Below, in pieces: positions 7,520 through 16,283 of a DNA stretch of 64,000 bases. A program made the translations under genes and the position numbers. Below the pieces are notes generated by a model. The model was not told the origin of the DNA. It saw only the letters and a program-made list of their open reading frames with translations, and ran no database searches. Every line of letters begins with the position of its first letter. Within the stretch, counting starts at the first letter, position 1. This DNA comes from Nonomuraea wenchangensis (GTDB lineage Bacteria > Actinomycetota > Actinomycetes > Streptosporangiales > Streptosporangiaceae), in the NCBI RefSeq assembly GCF_900111685.1, contig NZ_FOHX01000014.1:1-64000 (forward strand), read 5' to 3'.

Positions 7520-8959
7520 TCAGTACGACTGGTAGCCGCCCTGGCTCTCCAGGGAGGCGATCCCGGGGTGGTCGGCCAGGTTGCCGTACTTGCTGTAGAT
7601 GTAGAGCACGCCGGCGATGATGTTGTCCACCGGATCCTGGATCTGGTCGTGTCCCGGCAGGTGGTGGGCCTCGAACGTGGCCGGGATGGTCTGCATCAGG
7701 CCCTGAGGGGCCACGTCGGCCTGCGCGCCGGTTCCCCAGTCGCCGATGGCGGTGGGGTCGCCGCCGGACTCGTGGTAGATGATCGCCCAGATGCGGGTGA
7801 GGTCCACCGGGTCGTTCGGTCCCAGGTCGCTGATGTCCAGGCCGCGCTCGCGCAGGATGTCCGCCATCTCCGGGGATTCGATGACGGTCAGCGCCTCCTT
7901 GATCCAGTCGACGACCTCCTGCTTCGGGGCGGGCATGTCGCCGTACGAGGGCAGGATCTGGGCGTCGGTGGCCGTCTCGCCGGCGCCCGTGTCGGCGCTG
8001 GTGTCGGTTTCGGTGCCGGGGTCGGACGGGCCGAGGTCGGGCTCGACGACGCCGGGCGCGTTGATCTCGGGCTCATTGGCGCCGGCGTTCGACGTCGTGT
8101 TGGGGTCGGTGGTCGCGTCGGCGCTGGGATCCGTGGCGGTGGGGTTGGCGTTGGGATCGGTGGTGGCGGGGTTGGCCGCCGGGTCCGTGGTGTTCGGATT
8201 GGCGGCCGGATTGCCATTGGGGTTGGCGGCCGGGTTGGCGTTGGGATCGGCGGTGTTGGGATCGGCCGCCGGGTCGTTGGTGTTGGGATCGGTGGCCGGG
8301 CCGTTGTCGGTGGGGTTGGACACCGGGCCGACGATGGGCTGGGTGGACGACGGCTTGGTGGGGTGGTAGCCGGGCCGTTTCTGCCAGTCCGGCTTGTGCT
8401 CCCCGGGCAGGAAGTCGGCCCCGCCGGGCTGCCTGATGCCCGCGAAGAAGCCGAACTTCTTCGACCCGAGCTGCTTGTCCAGCTCCCCCTTGGCCGCCGT
8501 CAGGGCGTCCTCGGCGTCGTCCACAGCGTTCTTGGCCCTGACGACCGGGTCGTCGCCGAGCTTGCTCTTGACGTAGGCGTCGATGTCCGCCTGCTTGGCG
8601 TTCTTGTGCTTGCTCTTGTAGTCGTTCTCGGCCGCGACGGCGTTCACGTGCAGGGTGTTGACCGTGGTGTGCGCGTCCTCGATCTTGCCCGCGACGGTGG
8701 TGAGCGACTTGGCGCAGGCGGACAGCGCCTCGCGCAGGTCGCTGCCCGCCTTGGGGTAGGCGTCCATGTACTCGGTGAAGGCGGTGGCAGACTCGCCCTT
8801 CCAGGCGGCGCCGACCGCCGTGACGGACCTGGACAGGGCGTTGGTCGAGGTGCTCGCGTGGCTCCCGGCCACGCGCAGGGCGGCGGCCAGGTCCTTGATC
8901 CCCTCCGGGTCGCCCTTCACCTTCTCGAGTAACGCCGCGAGCTCGGAGACGACGCTCAT
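7520..8959 (-). CDS. WXG100-lytic transglycosylase fusion protein
   Basis: 479 residues in three parts. Residues 1-100 form a WXG100-type helical hairpin (turn VGAAWKGESATAF). A second helical part is followed by a long linker rich in Asn-Pro, Asp-Pro and Thr (~200-345). The C-terminal ~100 residues are an SLT-like goose-type lysozyme/transglycosylase fold: YHESGGDP with the likely catalytic Glu397, then QGLMQTIPATFEAHH and the closing NIIAGVLYIYSKYG helix. It therefore looks like a peptidoglycan-cleaving enzyme exported by the T7SS it is encoded with. ATG 8959 overlaps the upstream stop (ATGA). The tail ends in GGYQSY. Confidence 0.88.
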   Translation of the reverse strand: MSVVSELAALLEKVKGDPEGIKDLAAALRVAGSHASTSTNALSRSVTAVGAAWKGESATAFTEYMDAYPKAGSDLREALSACAKSLTTVAGKIEDAHTTVNTLHVNAVAAENDYKSKHKNAKQADIDAYVKSKLGDDPVVRAKNAVDDAEDALTAAKGELDKQLGSKKFGFFAGIRQPGGADFLPGEHKPDWQKRPGYHPTKPSSTQPIVGPVSNPTDNGPATDPNTNDPAADPNTADPNANPAANPNGNPAANPNTTDPAANPATTDPNANPTATDPSADATTDPNTTSNAGANEPEINAPGVVEPDLGPSDPGTETDTSADTGAGETATDAQILPSYGDMPAPKQEVVDWIKEALTVIESPEMADILRERGLDISDLGPNDPVDLTRIWAIIYHESGGDPTAIGDWGTGAQADVAPQGLMQTIPATFEAHHLPGHDQIQDPVDNIIAGVLYIYSKYGNLADHPGIASLESQGGYQSY

Positions 8960-9264
8960 ACCTGTACGCCCGTCTCGGCGTCGCGGAAGTTGGTGGCGAC
9001 CTCGCCGAGCGCGCGCTCGACGGTCTTCAGGCGCTCGCGGCCCTCCTTGAGCTCGTCCTTGAGCGCCTTCCAGACGGCGTCCACCTGGTCGGCGAGGGCG
9101 CCGGCGCCGGCCAGCCTCCCGAACAGTCGGCTCTCGGTGTCGCCCACGGGCTTCTTCACGCTCGAGTCCACGAACGCGTCCTCGAAGTCGAGCATGTTCC
9201 GGACCCTGCGCACCTGCCGCCCGCACTCCTCAAGCGCCTGGACGTGCACGTCGACGTAGGTCAT
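8956..9264 (-). CDS. Small helical T7SS target protein (EspC/WXG-like)
   Basis: 102 residues, mostly helical, between eccC and the transglycosylase fusion, with ATGA overlaps at both ends. It has the layout of EspC-like or WXG-like substrates: TYVDVHVQALEECGRQVRRV, a loop with SSVKKPVG, then VDAVWKALKDELKEGRERL and a final helix. A Trp is present but without a following xG, so it is not a canonical WXG100. Co-translation with the fusion protein suggests it is its secretion partner, as EsxA/EsxB pair in mycobacteria; this is inference. Confidence 0.75.
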   Translation of the reverse strand: MTYVDVHVQALEECGRQVRRVRNMLDFEDAFVDSSVKKPVGDTESRLFGRLAGAGALADQVDAVWKALKDELKEGRERLKTVERALGEVATNFRDAETGVQV

Positions 9265-12200
9265 GCCTCTCCTATGTACGCGGTCTGGATCAGACGCGCC
9301 CCCTGCCGGCGATCCACGTAGTAGCCACGCCCGGCGGGCAGCGGCGTCGGCCGGACGTTGCCGAAGAGCGGGCCCTCCTCGCGGTTGCCCGACATGATCA
9401 GCGCCGGGCTGGCCATCTCCTTCATGCGCTGCACGGCCTGGTCGAACATGGCCCTGCTGGCGCCGCCGGCCTGCCGGGCCAGCACCAGGTGCAGGCCGAT
9501 GTCGCGGGCCTGCGGCAGCAGGTCGGCGAGCGGCGCGAGCGGGTTGCTGGAGGTGGCCACGAGGTCGTAGTCGTCCACCACGATGTAGAGGTCCGAGCCC
9601 TGCCACCAGCTCCGCGAGCGCAGCTGCTCGGGCGTCAGGTCGGCCGGCGGCAGCCGCTTGAGCAGCGCCGAGCGGGCGTCCTGGATCAGCTCGGCGGCGG
9701 CGGTGCTGGAGGCGGCGTAGCCGATGCGGTGGTCGGTCACGGCCGTGTCCAGCAGCGAGCGCCGGTAGTCGAGCACGATCATCATCGCCTCGCTCGGCGT
9801 CTTCCGCGCGACCAGGCCCTCCATGATGAGCCGCAGCACGTTCGACTTGCCGCACTCGTTGTCGCCGAACACGATGAAGTGCGGGTCGTTGTCGAAGTCG
9901 AGCGAGACCGGCGCGAGGCTGTCCTCGTCGATGCCGAGCGCGATCCGGCCCGGCCCCGTCTGCTCGGGCCCCGGCAGGTCGGCGGCGGGCAGCAGCGAGG
10001 GCAGCAGCCGCACCGGCGGCGCCGCGGGGCCCTGCCACGACTGCCGCACGATGTCCACGAGCGAGCGCACGCCCTCGGAGGCGTCCTCGGAAGTGCGCTG
10101 GCCGTCCACGCGCGGCAGGGCGGCGAGGAAGTGCATGCCGTCCCTGGTCAGGCCGCGTCCCGGCACGCCTTCCGGCACCGCCAGCGACGCCTTCCTGCTG
10201 ATCTCCGACTCGTACGCGTCACCGAGCTTGAACTCGATCCTGGTGCCGAACAGGTCCCTGATGCTCGGCCGGAACTCCGACCACTTGTTGGTGGCCGCCA
10301 CCACGTGGATGCCGTACCCGAGGCCGCGGGCGGCCAGGTCGGTGATGACGGCCTCCAGGTTCTCGAACTCCTGCCGGATGGTCAGCCAGCCGTCCACGAC
10401 GAGGAACACGTCGCCGAAGCCGTCGCTGTCGGCGGTGCCGTCGGCGACCATCCGCCGGTAGGTGGCGATGGAGTCGATGCCGCGATCGGCGAAGGCGCGC
10501 TCGCGCTGGCGCATGATGGTCACGATCTCGGCCACGGTGCGGCGTACCCGTTCGGCGTCGAGGCGGGTGGCGACGCCGCCCACGTGCGGCAGTCCGGCCA
10601 GCGCGGCCAGGCCGCCGCCGCCGAAGTCGAGGCAGTAGAACTGGATCTCACGCGGCGTGTGGGTGAGCGCCATGCCGGTGATGAGCGTACGCAGCACGTT
10701 GCTCTTGCCGCTCTGCGGCCCGCCGGCCACGCCGACGTGCCCGGCCGCGCTGGACAGATCCAGCCAGTACGGGTCCCGCCGCTGCTCGAACGGCTTGTCG
10801 ATGATCCCGACGACGGCGTGCAGCTTGCCCCGGCCCTGCCAGTTCGGCGTGGACAGGCCGAGTTCGGGCGTGACCGACAGCGGCGGCAGCAGGTGCGCCA
10901 GCGTGGGCGGCTCGCCGAGCGGCGGCAGCCAGATGCGGTGGGCCGCCGGCCCGTGCCCGGCCAGGCGCTGCACCACGACGTCGAGCAGGCTCGCCTGGGG
11001 GCCGCGCTCGTCCATCTCGGTCGACGGGGCCTCCTCGACCTGCTGCGGCACGACGGGGAGCGGCACGTAGCCGGAGCCGTACTCGACGACCTGGCGCAGG
11101 ATCGTGTTGCCGTCGCTGGAGCCGGGCCGGCGGCTGTCCGACTGGTAGGAGCCGGAGACGTAGGCGGCCTTGAACCTGGTCATGCCCGTGGTGTCGAACT
11201 TGAGGTAGCCGTTGCCCGGCGCGGAGGGCAGCTCGTACGCGTCGGCGACGCCGAGCACGACCCGGCTCTCCATCGCCGAGAAGGTCCGCAGGCCGATCCG
11301 GTACGAAAGGTGCGTGTCCAGGCCGCGCAGCCGCCCCTCCTCCAGGCGCTGCGAGGCCAGCAGCAGGTGCACGCCCAGCGAGCGGCCGAGCCGGCCGATC
11401 ATCACGAACAGCTCGATGAACTCCGGCTTGGCCGACAGCAGCTCGCTGAACTCGTCCAGCACCACGAAGAGGGTCGGCAGCGGCGCCAGCTCGGCTCCCT
11501 GTTCGCGAGCCCGCTCGTAGTCGCGGAGCGAGGCGTAGTTGCCGGCCGCGCGCAGCAGCTCCTGGCGGCGCACCATCTCGCCGTGCAGGGCGTCGTACAT
11601 GCGGTCCACCAGCGGGAGCTCGTCCTCCAGGTTGGTGATGACCGCCGAGACGTGGGAGAGCGACTCCAGCCCGAGGAAGGTCGCGCCGCCCTTGAAGTCC
11701 ACCAGGACGAAGTTGAGTATCTCCGAGGAGTGCGTGACCGCGAGGCCCAGCACCAGCGTGCGCAGCAGCTCCGACTTGCCGGAGCCGGTGGCTCCGATCA
11801 CCAGCCCGTGCGGGCCCATGCCGCCCTGCGCGGACTCCTTGATGTCCAGCTCCACGACGCGGCCGTCGGCGCCGAGCCCGATGGGGACGCGCAGCCGGTT
11901 GCGGCCCGCGCGCGGACGCCACACGATCGCCGGGTCCACGAGGGACGGGTCGCCGACGCCCAGCAGGTCGGTCAGCGTGGTGTTGGCGGCCAGCACGTCC
12001 TCGACCTCGCCGCCGCCGGAGCCGATCGAGGTGCGCAGCGGCGCGAGCTGCCGGGCCAGGCCCTCGGCCCGCAGGAAGTCGAGCCGGTCGGGGTCGCCGA
12101 GCCGGGTGTGGTGCTCCTTGCCCGCGTGGTCGATCTTGACCATGTGGAAGCCGTCGGCGTGGACGTCCAGCCGCAGCGTGCTGCTCTCCTCCACCTCGCC

Positions 12201-13244
12201 GGTCGAGCCGGACAGGTCGATCACGGTCACGCCCTGGATGGCGTCGCTGCCGAGCTGGGAGTCCTGCGGCACGTGCCCGTTGTCCACGATCAGCACGTGG
12301 TACGGCAGCGAGTCGGCCGCCGCCCCGGGCCGGAACCGGGCGCGTTCCCTGAGCTCGTCGCCGACCAGCCGGTCCAGCTCGTTCATGTTCTCCGTCATCA
12401 GCCGCACCTGGCCGGCGGCGTCCACCTCCTCCGGGTGGAGGGCGTGGGGCAGCCATTTGACCCATTCCCAGTACGCCATCCACTCCGCGCCCGCGCACAC
12501 CATGATCCGCATGTCGTCCGGCGAGTGGAACACGGTGAGCTGCGAGATCATCGCCCGCACCAGGTCGCGCACGGTCTCGGGGTCGCCGGTCATCCGGATC
12601 CGGGCGAACGACCCCAAGGCCACCGCGACCGGCAGCCCGGCGACCGTGGAGTGGGCCCTGATGAAGCGGCGCAGCGCGCCGGCCGACAGCGCGTCCAGGT
12701 CCTCGATGGGCTTCGAGTCCGGCGGGATGAGCTGGACGGCGAGCTTCTGGACGCCGGTGCCGAGGCGTACGGTGGCGAAGTCGTCGTCGCGGGGCCGCCG
12801 CTCCCAGAGGCGCGGGCTCATGGCGATCCACCACAGGGCGTCCGGCTCGGGGCCGCTCCACTCCAGGGCCTCGCGCTGCTGCTTGGCCGCGCGCCTGGTC
12901 CGCTTGCGCACCTGGCTCAGATAGCGGAAATAGTCGCGCCGGGCGCCGTTCAGCCGATATTTGCGCTCGCCCGCCTGGCGGCCGATCTGGCCGATGCTCA
13001 TGCCGACCATGGACAGCGCGAACAGGCCGCTGGCCACGTACATGATGGGGTTGGCGTTGCCGTAGGCGGTGAACATGAGGGCCATCGCCGCCGCCCCCGC
13101 CACCATGGGCAGGTACGTGAGCACCGCGGTGAAGCCCTGCGGCTGGACCTCGGGAATCTCCGGCGGAGATTCGAGCAGGACTTCGCCGCGCGGGGGCTTG
13201 GGGCCGGGGCGGCGTTCAGGGCGACGTACGACGACGATGCTCAT
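9261..13244 (-). CDS. eccC: Type VII secretion motor ATPase EccC
   Basis: 1327 residues, the full-length single-chain EccC. Two TM helices (~38-60 and ~65-85) anchor three FtsK/SpoIIIE ATPase domains. Domain 1 has Walker A GATGSGKS (484-491) and Walker B LFVVLDEF (592-599). Domain 2 has GGPQSGKS (841-848) and VFLVVDGW (~946). Domain 3 has GDNECGKS (1127-1134) and IVVDDYD (~1221). All three P-loops keep the Lys. EccC binds C-terminal signals of WXG substrates and powers export. It is the first gene of the leftward operon and diverges from eccD across a 73-bp gap. ATG start. Confidence 0.97.
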   Translation of the reverse strand: MSIVVVRRPERRPGPKPPRGEVLLESPPEIPEVQPQGFTAVLTYLPMVAGAAAMALMFTAYGNANPIMYVASGLFALSMVGMSIGQIGRQAGERKYRLNGARRDYFRYLSQVRKRTRRAAKQQREALEWSGPEPDALWWIAMSPRLWERRPRDDDFATVRLGTGVQKLAVQLIPPDSKPIEDLDALSAGALRRFIRAHSTVAGLPVAVALGSFARIRMTGDPETVRDLVRAMISQLTVFHSPDDMRIMVCAGAEWMAYWEWVKWLPHALHPEEVDAAGQVRLMTENMNELDRLVGDELRERARFRPGAAADSLPYHVLIVDNGHVPQDSQLGSDAIQGVTVIDLSGSTGEVEESSTLRLDVHADGFHMVKIDHAGKEHHTRLGDPDRLDFLRAEGLARQLAPLRTSIGSGGGEVEDVLAANTTLTDLLGVGDPSLVDPAIVWRPRAGRNRLRVPIGLGADGRVVELDIKESAQGGMGPHGLVIGATGSGKSELLRTLVLGLAVTHSSEILNFVLVDFKGGATFLGLESLSHVSAVITNLEDELPLVDRMYDALHGEMVRRQELLRAAGNYASLRDYERAREQGAELAPLPTLFVVLDEFSELLSAKPEFIELFVMIGRLGRSLGVHLLLASQRLEEGRLRGLDTHLSYRIGLRTFSAMESRVVLGVADAYELPSAPGNGYLKFDTTGMTRFKAAYVSGSYQSDSRRPGSSDGNTILRQVVEYGSGYVPLPVVPQQVEEAPSTEMDERGPQASLLDVVVQRLAGHGPAAHRIWLPPLGEPPTLAHLLPPLSVTPELGLSTPNWQGRGKLHAVVGIIDKPFEQRRDPYWLDLSSAAGHVGVAGGPQSGKSNVLRTLITGMALTHTPREIQFYCLDFGGGGLAALAGLPHVGGVATRLDAERVRRTVAEIVTIMRQRERAFADRGIDSIATYRRMVADGTADSDGFGDVFLVVDGWLTIRQEFENLEAVITDLAARGLGYGIHVVAATNKWSEFRPSIRDLFGTRIEFKLGDAYESEISRKASLAVPEGVPGRGLTRDGMHFLAALPRVDGQRTSEDASEGVRSLVDIVRQSWQGPAAPPVRLLPSLLPAADLPGPEQTGPGRIALGIDEDSLAPVSLDFDNDPHFIVFGDNECGKSNVLRLIMEGLVARKTPSEAMMIVLDYRRSLLDTAVTDHRIGYAASSTAAAELIQDARSALLKRLPPADLTPEQLRSRSWWQGSDLYIVVDDYDLVATSSNPLAPLADLLPQARDIGLHLVLARQAGGASRAMFDQAVQRMKEMASPALIMSGNREEGPLFGNVRPTPLPAGRGYYVDRRQGARLIQTAYIGEA

Positions 13245-13317
13245 CGAGACGTTCTTATCAGAAGAGACCCGATATGTTCTCTGTTGTCCGTGACCATTGG
13301 TGGGGACGGAGTTGAGA
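13245..13317. promoter_or_regulatory. Divergent promoter region between eccC and eccD
   Basis: The only space separating the two core secretion genes, 73 bp and less GC-rich than its surroundings (ATATGTTCTCTG around 13272). Promoters for both the leftward eccC operon and rightward eccD must lie here or in coding DNA. No clear -35/-10 pair could be chosen. Confidence 0.45.
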
Positions 13318-14922
13318 GTGGAACAAATTGTTCAGGGGCCTCCGCCCGGTCCACCGCCCCCTGTTCAGGGGCCGCCACCCGGCTACGGCGGCGGGCCGCC
13401 CGCATTCCCGCCCGGCCCGCCCGGCCCGCCCGGACCACCCGGCCCGCCGGGCCCCCCGGGACCGCCGGGGCCTTTGGGACCACCGGGGTCTTTCGGGCCT
13501 CCGGGGCCGCCGCATGGGCCCTTCCAGCAGGGCGCGCTGGCCCAGGTGCCGGTGCCGCTGCCCGCGCAGTGCCACATCACGATCGTCGGGCCGCGCCGCA
13601 AGGCCGACCTGGCGCTGCCCGCCGACATCCCGCTGCCGAACGTGCTGCCCGGCCTGCTGCGCGCGCTGGGCGAGGTGGGCGGCGAGGCCGCGGCGGCGCC
13701 CGGCTGGACCCTGCAGCGGCTCGGCGGCCAGCCGCTCGACCTGGGGCAGAGCCTCGGCTCGCTGGGCGTGCTCGACGGCGAGATCCTCTATCTGAGGCCG
13801 CGCGAGGCGATCCTGCCGCCCGCCCTGTACGACGACGTCGCCGACGTGGTCGCGAGCGGCGTACGCGAGGGCCGCGGCGCGTGGAGCGCCAAGCACACCA
13901 GGGTCGTGGGCGCGAGCGGCGCCGCCGCCCTGCTCGCGCTGGGCGCGATCGGCCTGACGGTGTCCGGCATGCCGGCGCTGACCGTCACGATCGTCGCGGG
14001 GCTGCTGGCGCTGCTGCTGGTCGTGACCGGCACGCTGCTGTCCCGCGCGGTCGGCGACTCGCTCGCCGGGGCGCTGGTCGGGCACGCGGCGCTGCCGTAC
14101 GGCTTCGTCGCGGGCCTGTTCGCGCCCGGCACGGCGGCCGGCTTCGGCGCGCCCCACTTCCTGGCCGCGCTGGCCACGACCGCGCTGGTGGCCGGGATCG
14201 CCGGCGCGCTCATCTCCGACGGCGTGCCCGGCTTCCTGGGCGCGGCCGGCGCGGCGTCCGTGGGCGGCATCTGCGCGGCCGTGATCATGGTGTGGTCGCC
14301 GCCGCCCGCGGGCGTGGCCGCCCTGGCCACCGCCCTGCTGCTGGCGCTCAGCCCGCTGGTGCCCACGCTGTCGTTCCGGCTGGCCAAGGTGCCGCTGCCG
14401 GCGATGCCGACCACCGCCGAGGAGCTGCGCAACGACAACCAGCGCCTGGACGCCGCCGCGATCCAGGAGCGCACGAGGATCGCGCAGGGCTACGCCACCG
14501 GCATGATCGCCGTGATCGGCGTCTGCGCGCTGGCGACGCTGGTCCTGCTGGTGCTGACCGACGGCTGGGTGGCCGACGCCATGACGGTCTCGCTGTCGCT
14601 CACGCTGATCATGCGGGCCCGGGTGTTCCGCGGGCGCGGCCAGCGCCTGTGGCTGATCGGGGTCGGGCTGACGGGGTTCGCCGTGCTGGCGGTCTCGCTG
14701 TTCGGCCAGGGCGGGATCGTGGGCTCGCTGGCCGTGGCGATCGGGATCCTGTGGCTGGCGCTGATGACGGTGGGCATCGGGCTGTGGCTGGCGACGGGCA
14801 AGCCGTCGCCGTTCTGGGGGCGCGCGGCCGACATCCTGGACGTCGCGCTGATCGTCCAGCTCTTCCCGCTCGCGCTCGGCGTCCTTGAGGTCTACACGTG
14901 GGTACGCGGGCTGTCCGGCTGA
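13318..14922 (+). CDS. eccD: Type VII secretion integral membrane protein EccD
   Basis: 534 residues. After a ubiquitin-like domain (~80-165; ITIVGPRRKADLALP to GEILYLRPRE) come about eleven hydrophobic helices filling residues ~195-534, the EccD membrane-pore architecture. Before the ubiquitin-like domain there is an unusual ~60-residue collagen-like Gly-Pro-Pro tract. GTG 13318 is preferred because GGAG lies at 13308-13311; GTG 13300 and TTG 13297 or 13312 are in frame and would add a few residues. EccD forms the core channel of the ESX inner-membrane complex with EccB and EccC. The next gene follows after an overlapping-strength GAGGAGGAGG ribosome-binding site. Confidence 0.95.
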   Translation: MEQIVQGPPPGPPPPVQGPPPGYGGGPPAFPPGPPGPPGPPGPPGPPGPPGPLGPPGSFGPPGPPHGPFQQGALAQVPVPLPAQCHITIVGPRRKADLALPADIPLPNVLPGLLRALGEVGGEAAAAPGWTLQRLGGQPLDLGQSLGSLGVLDGEILYLRPREAILPPALYDDVADVVASGVREGRGAWSAKHTRVVGASGAAALLALGAIGLTVSGMPALTVTIVAGLLALLLVVTGTLLSRAVGDSLAGALVGHAALPYGFVAGLFAPGTAAGFGAPHFLAALATTALVAGIAGALISDGVPGFLGAAGAASVGGICAAVIMVWSPPPAGVAALATALLLALSPLVPTLSFRLAKVPLPAMPTTAEELRNDNQRLDAAAIQERTRIAQGYATGMIAVIGVCALATLVLLVLTDGWVADAMTVSLSLTLIMRARVFRGRGQRLWLIGVGLTGFAVLAVSLFGQGGIVGSLAVAIGILWLALMTVGIGLWLATGKPSPFWGRAADILDVALIVQLFPLALGVLEVYTWVRGLSG

Positions 14923-14935
14923 GGAGGAGGTAGGT

Positions 14936-15370
14936 ATGCAGGAGTTCGGCGACTTCGCCAAGATCGACGTCGACAAGCTGATGAAGGGCATCGACGACCA
15001 GCTCGGCCGCCTGGGGAAGTTCCAGGAGAGCGTGGGCGAGTGCGTGGGCCGGGCCGAGGACGAGAACGGCTTCGTCAAGGTCGAGTACGGCCAGGACGGG
15101 GTCCAGTTGCTGGAGCTGCACCCGAAGGCCATGCGGCTGTCCTCGGGCGAGCTGGCCGAGCTGATCAAGGCCACGCTCGCCGAGGCCACCGCCGACTTCC
15201 AGCGCGCGTTCTCCGACATGATGGTCGACACCCTGGGCCAGGACGTCGACCTGTCGAGGAACCCGGAGAAGCTGCTGGAGGACGTGAAGCAGGCGGAGGA
15301 GATCTACGACCGCGCGTTCACCGACGTGATGGGCGAGCTCGACCGCATCCGGCGGCGGCTGGATCTCTGA
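14936..15370 (+). CDS. YbaB/EbfC family protein (3)
   Basis: 144 residues, 13 bp downstream of eccD, with a very strong ribosome-binding site (GAGGAGGAGG at 14921-14930) before ATG 14936. The pattern matches YbaB: helix (DVDKLMKGIDDQLGRLGKFQ), strands (GFVKVEYGQDGVQLLELHP), then a long helix through LIKATLAEATADFQRAFSDMM. A C-terminal extension of ~45 residues is coiled and acidic (EKLLEDVKQAEEIYDRAF). It is the third member of this fold in the locus. A DNA-binding role is known for the family in E. coli; in T7SS loci the function is unproven. Confidence 0.8.
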   Translation: MQEFGDFAKIDVDKLMKGIDDQLGRLGKFQESVGECVGRAEDENGFVKVEYGQDGVQLLELHPKAMRLSSGELAELIKATLAEATADFQRAFSDMMVDTLGQDVDLSRNPEKLLEDVKQAEEIYDRAFTDVMGELDRIRRRLDL

Positions 15371-15395
15371 CGCTCGTCGCCGACACAGATCTTTT

Positions 15396-15409
15396 CTCTG
15401 AAGTCAGAG
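15396..15409. promoter_or_regulatory. Palindrome CTCTGAAGTCAGAG upstream of esx genes
   Basis: Perfect 6-bp arms around a 2-bp centre, 26 bp after the YbaB-like stop and ~200 bp before the first esx start. It could be a regulator site; it has no T-tract, so it is not a typical terminator. Confidence 0.4.
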
Positions 15410-15471
15410 CATATTAGGGCATCTACCAGCGTATTCACCGGAAGGCCGCCTTTGTGCGACCAATCCGTTAT

Positions 15472-15500
15472 TTGATGTTTCTGGGATCTACGGGGTAGAT
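15472..15500 (+). promoter_or_regulatory. Candidate esx promoter with embedded palindrome
   Basis: TTGATG (15472-15477) and TAGATG (15496-15501), 18 bp apart, make a plausible -35/-10 pair. The perfect palindrome ATCTAC-GGG-GTAGAT (15486-15500) spans the spacer and -10, the classic location for a repressor. TTGATGTT recurs at 15518. The 232-bp gap 15371-15602 is AT-richer than its surroundings and holds no gene that I can support. Confidence 0.4.
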
Positions 15501-15602
15501 GGTGACTAACATGCCACTTGATGTTGTCTGCGGGGGTAGGCCGTCCTCACGGGGGAGACCGCTCGCCGCGACTGACGAAGCAGGACAACCTTTGGAGGTC
15601 CA

Positions 15603-15950
15603 GTGTCACTGTACGGGGCCAGCCCGACTCAGCTGACGACGGCGGCGGGCTATTGCCAGGACACCGCGCAGTACATCGAGGGCATGCGCCAGAGAGTGGT
15701 GGAGATCAAGGCCGGTCTCCAGTGGCAGGGCGGCGCTTACAAGAAGTTCAGCGAGGCCATGGACCAGTGGGACGTCGAGTTCAAGGGCGTCATCAAGATC
15801 CTTGAGGGCATCTACGACAAGCTGAACATCGGCGCCGGCGTCTACCGCAACGCCGCCGACCAGAACATGGACATCGTCGGTGGCTTCGCCTCCGCCGGTG
15901 CCTCCGGTGGCCGCATCGACTCTCTCATCAACGCCAACAACGGGAGCTGA
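15603..15950 (+). CDS. WXG100 family protein, EsxA/EsxB-like (first of pair)
   Basis: 115 residues. The WxG turn LQWQGGAYKKF lies near residue 38 between two long helices, and a ~25-residue Gly/Ala/Ser tail extends past the usual ~95-residue length. GTG start at 15603 with GGAGG upstream. It is separated by only 4 bp from a second WXG100 gene, the hallmark arrangement of an Esx heterodimer. The C-terminal helix contains GVYRNAADQN, which resembles the YxxxD/E signal with one extra residue. Expected to be among the most abundant products of the locus, given the large upstream gap and downstream hairpin. Confidence 0.93.
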   Translation: MSLYGASPTQLTTAAGYCQDTAQYIEGMRQRVVEIKAGLQWQGGAYKKFSEAMDQWDVEFKGVIKILEGIYDKLNIGAGVYRNAADQNMDIVGGFASAGASGGRIDSLINANNGS

Positions 15951-15954
15951 CCTG

Positions 15955-16263
15955 ATGTCCGTTCAGCCCGACGACTACACCTACGTCAACTTCGGCTCCC
16001 TCGGGTCGGCCTACGAAGAGCTCAAGAAGATCGTCACGGAGCTCGACCGGGTCACCGACGACCTCTACGCCGACATCAAGAACACCCTCGGCTCGAACTG
16101 GGAGGGCGAGGCCCAGAACTACTTCGACACGAAGCGCGCGGAGTGGAACGCGCATGAGAAGGCCATGGGCGAGCAGCTGTTCAAGGCCGCCAACGCCGTC
16201 GACGTCGCCAAGGGCAACTACCAGGCCGCTGAGCAGCGCAACATCAGCATCTGGACGGACTAG
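15955..16263 (+). CDS. WXG100 family protein, EsxA/EsxB-like (second of pair)
   Basis: 102 residues starting at ATG 15955, 4 bp after the first esx gene. It has the WxG turn GSNWEGEAQNYF near residue 48 and, near the C-terminus, GNYQAAEQRN, which contains Y-x-x-x-E, the general type VII secretion signal recognised by EccC. The two proteins are expected to form the secreted helical heterodimer. The longer upstream frame from 15880 lies inside the first gene and is not used. Confidence 0.94.
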   Translation: MSVQPDDYTYVNFGSLGSAYEELKKIVTELDRVTDDLYADIKNTLGSNWEGEAQNYFDTKRAEWNAHEKAMGEQLFKAANAVDVAKGNYQAAEQRNISIWTD

Positions 16264-16283
16264 CCCGGCTCGTTCTTCTCCTT

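Noticed and set aside
9489..14888. A 1799-residue open frame on the plus strand opposite eccC
   Set aside because: Low-complexity Arg/Ala/Gly-rich, antisense to eccC and eccD with their codon bias; a shadow of high-GC coding DNA.
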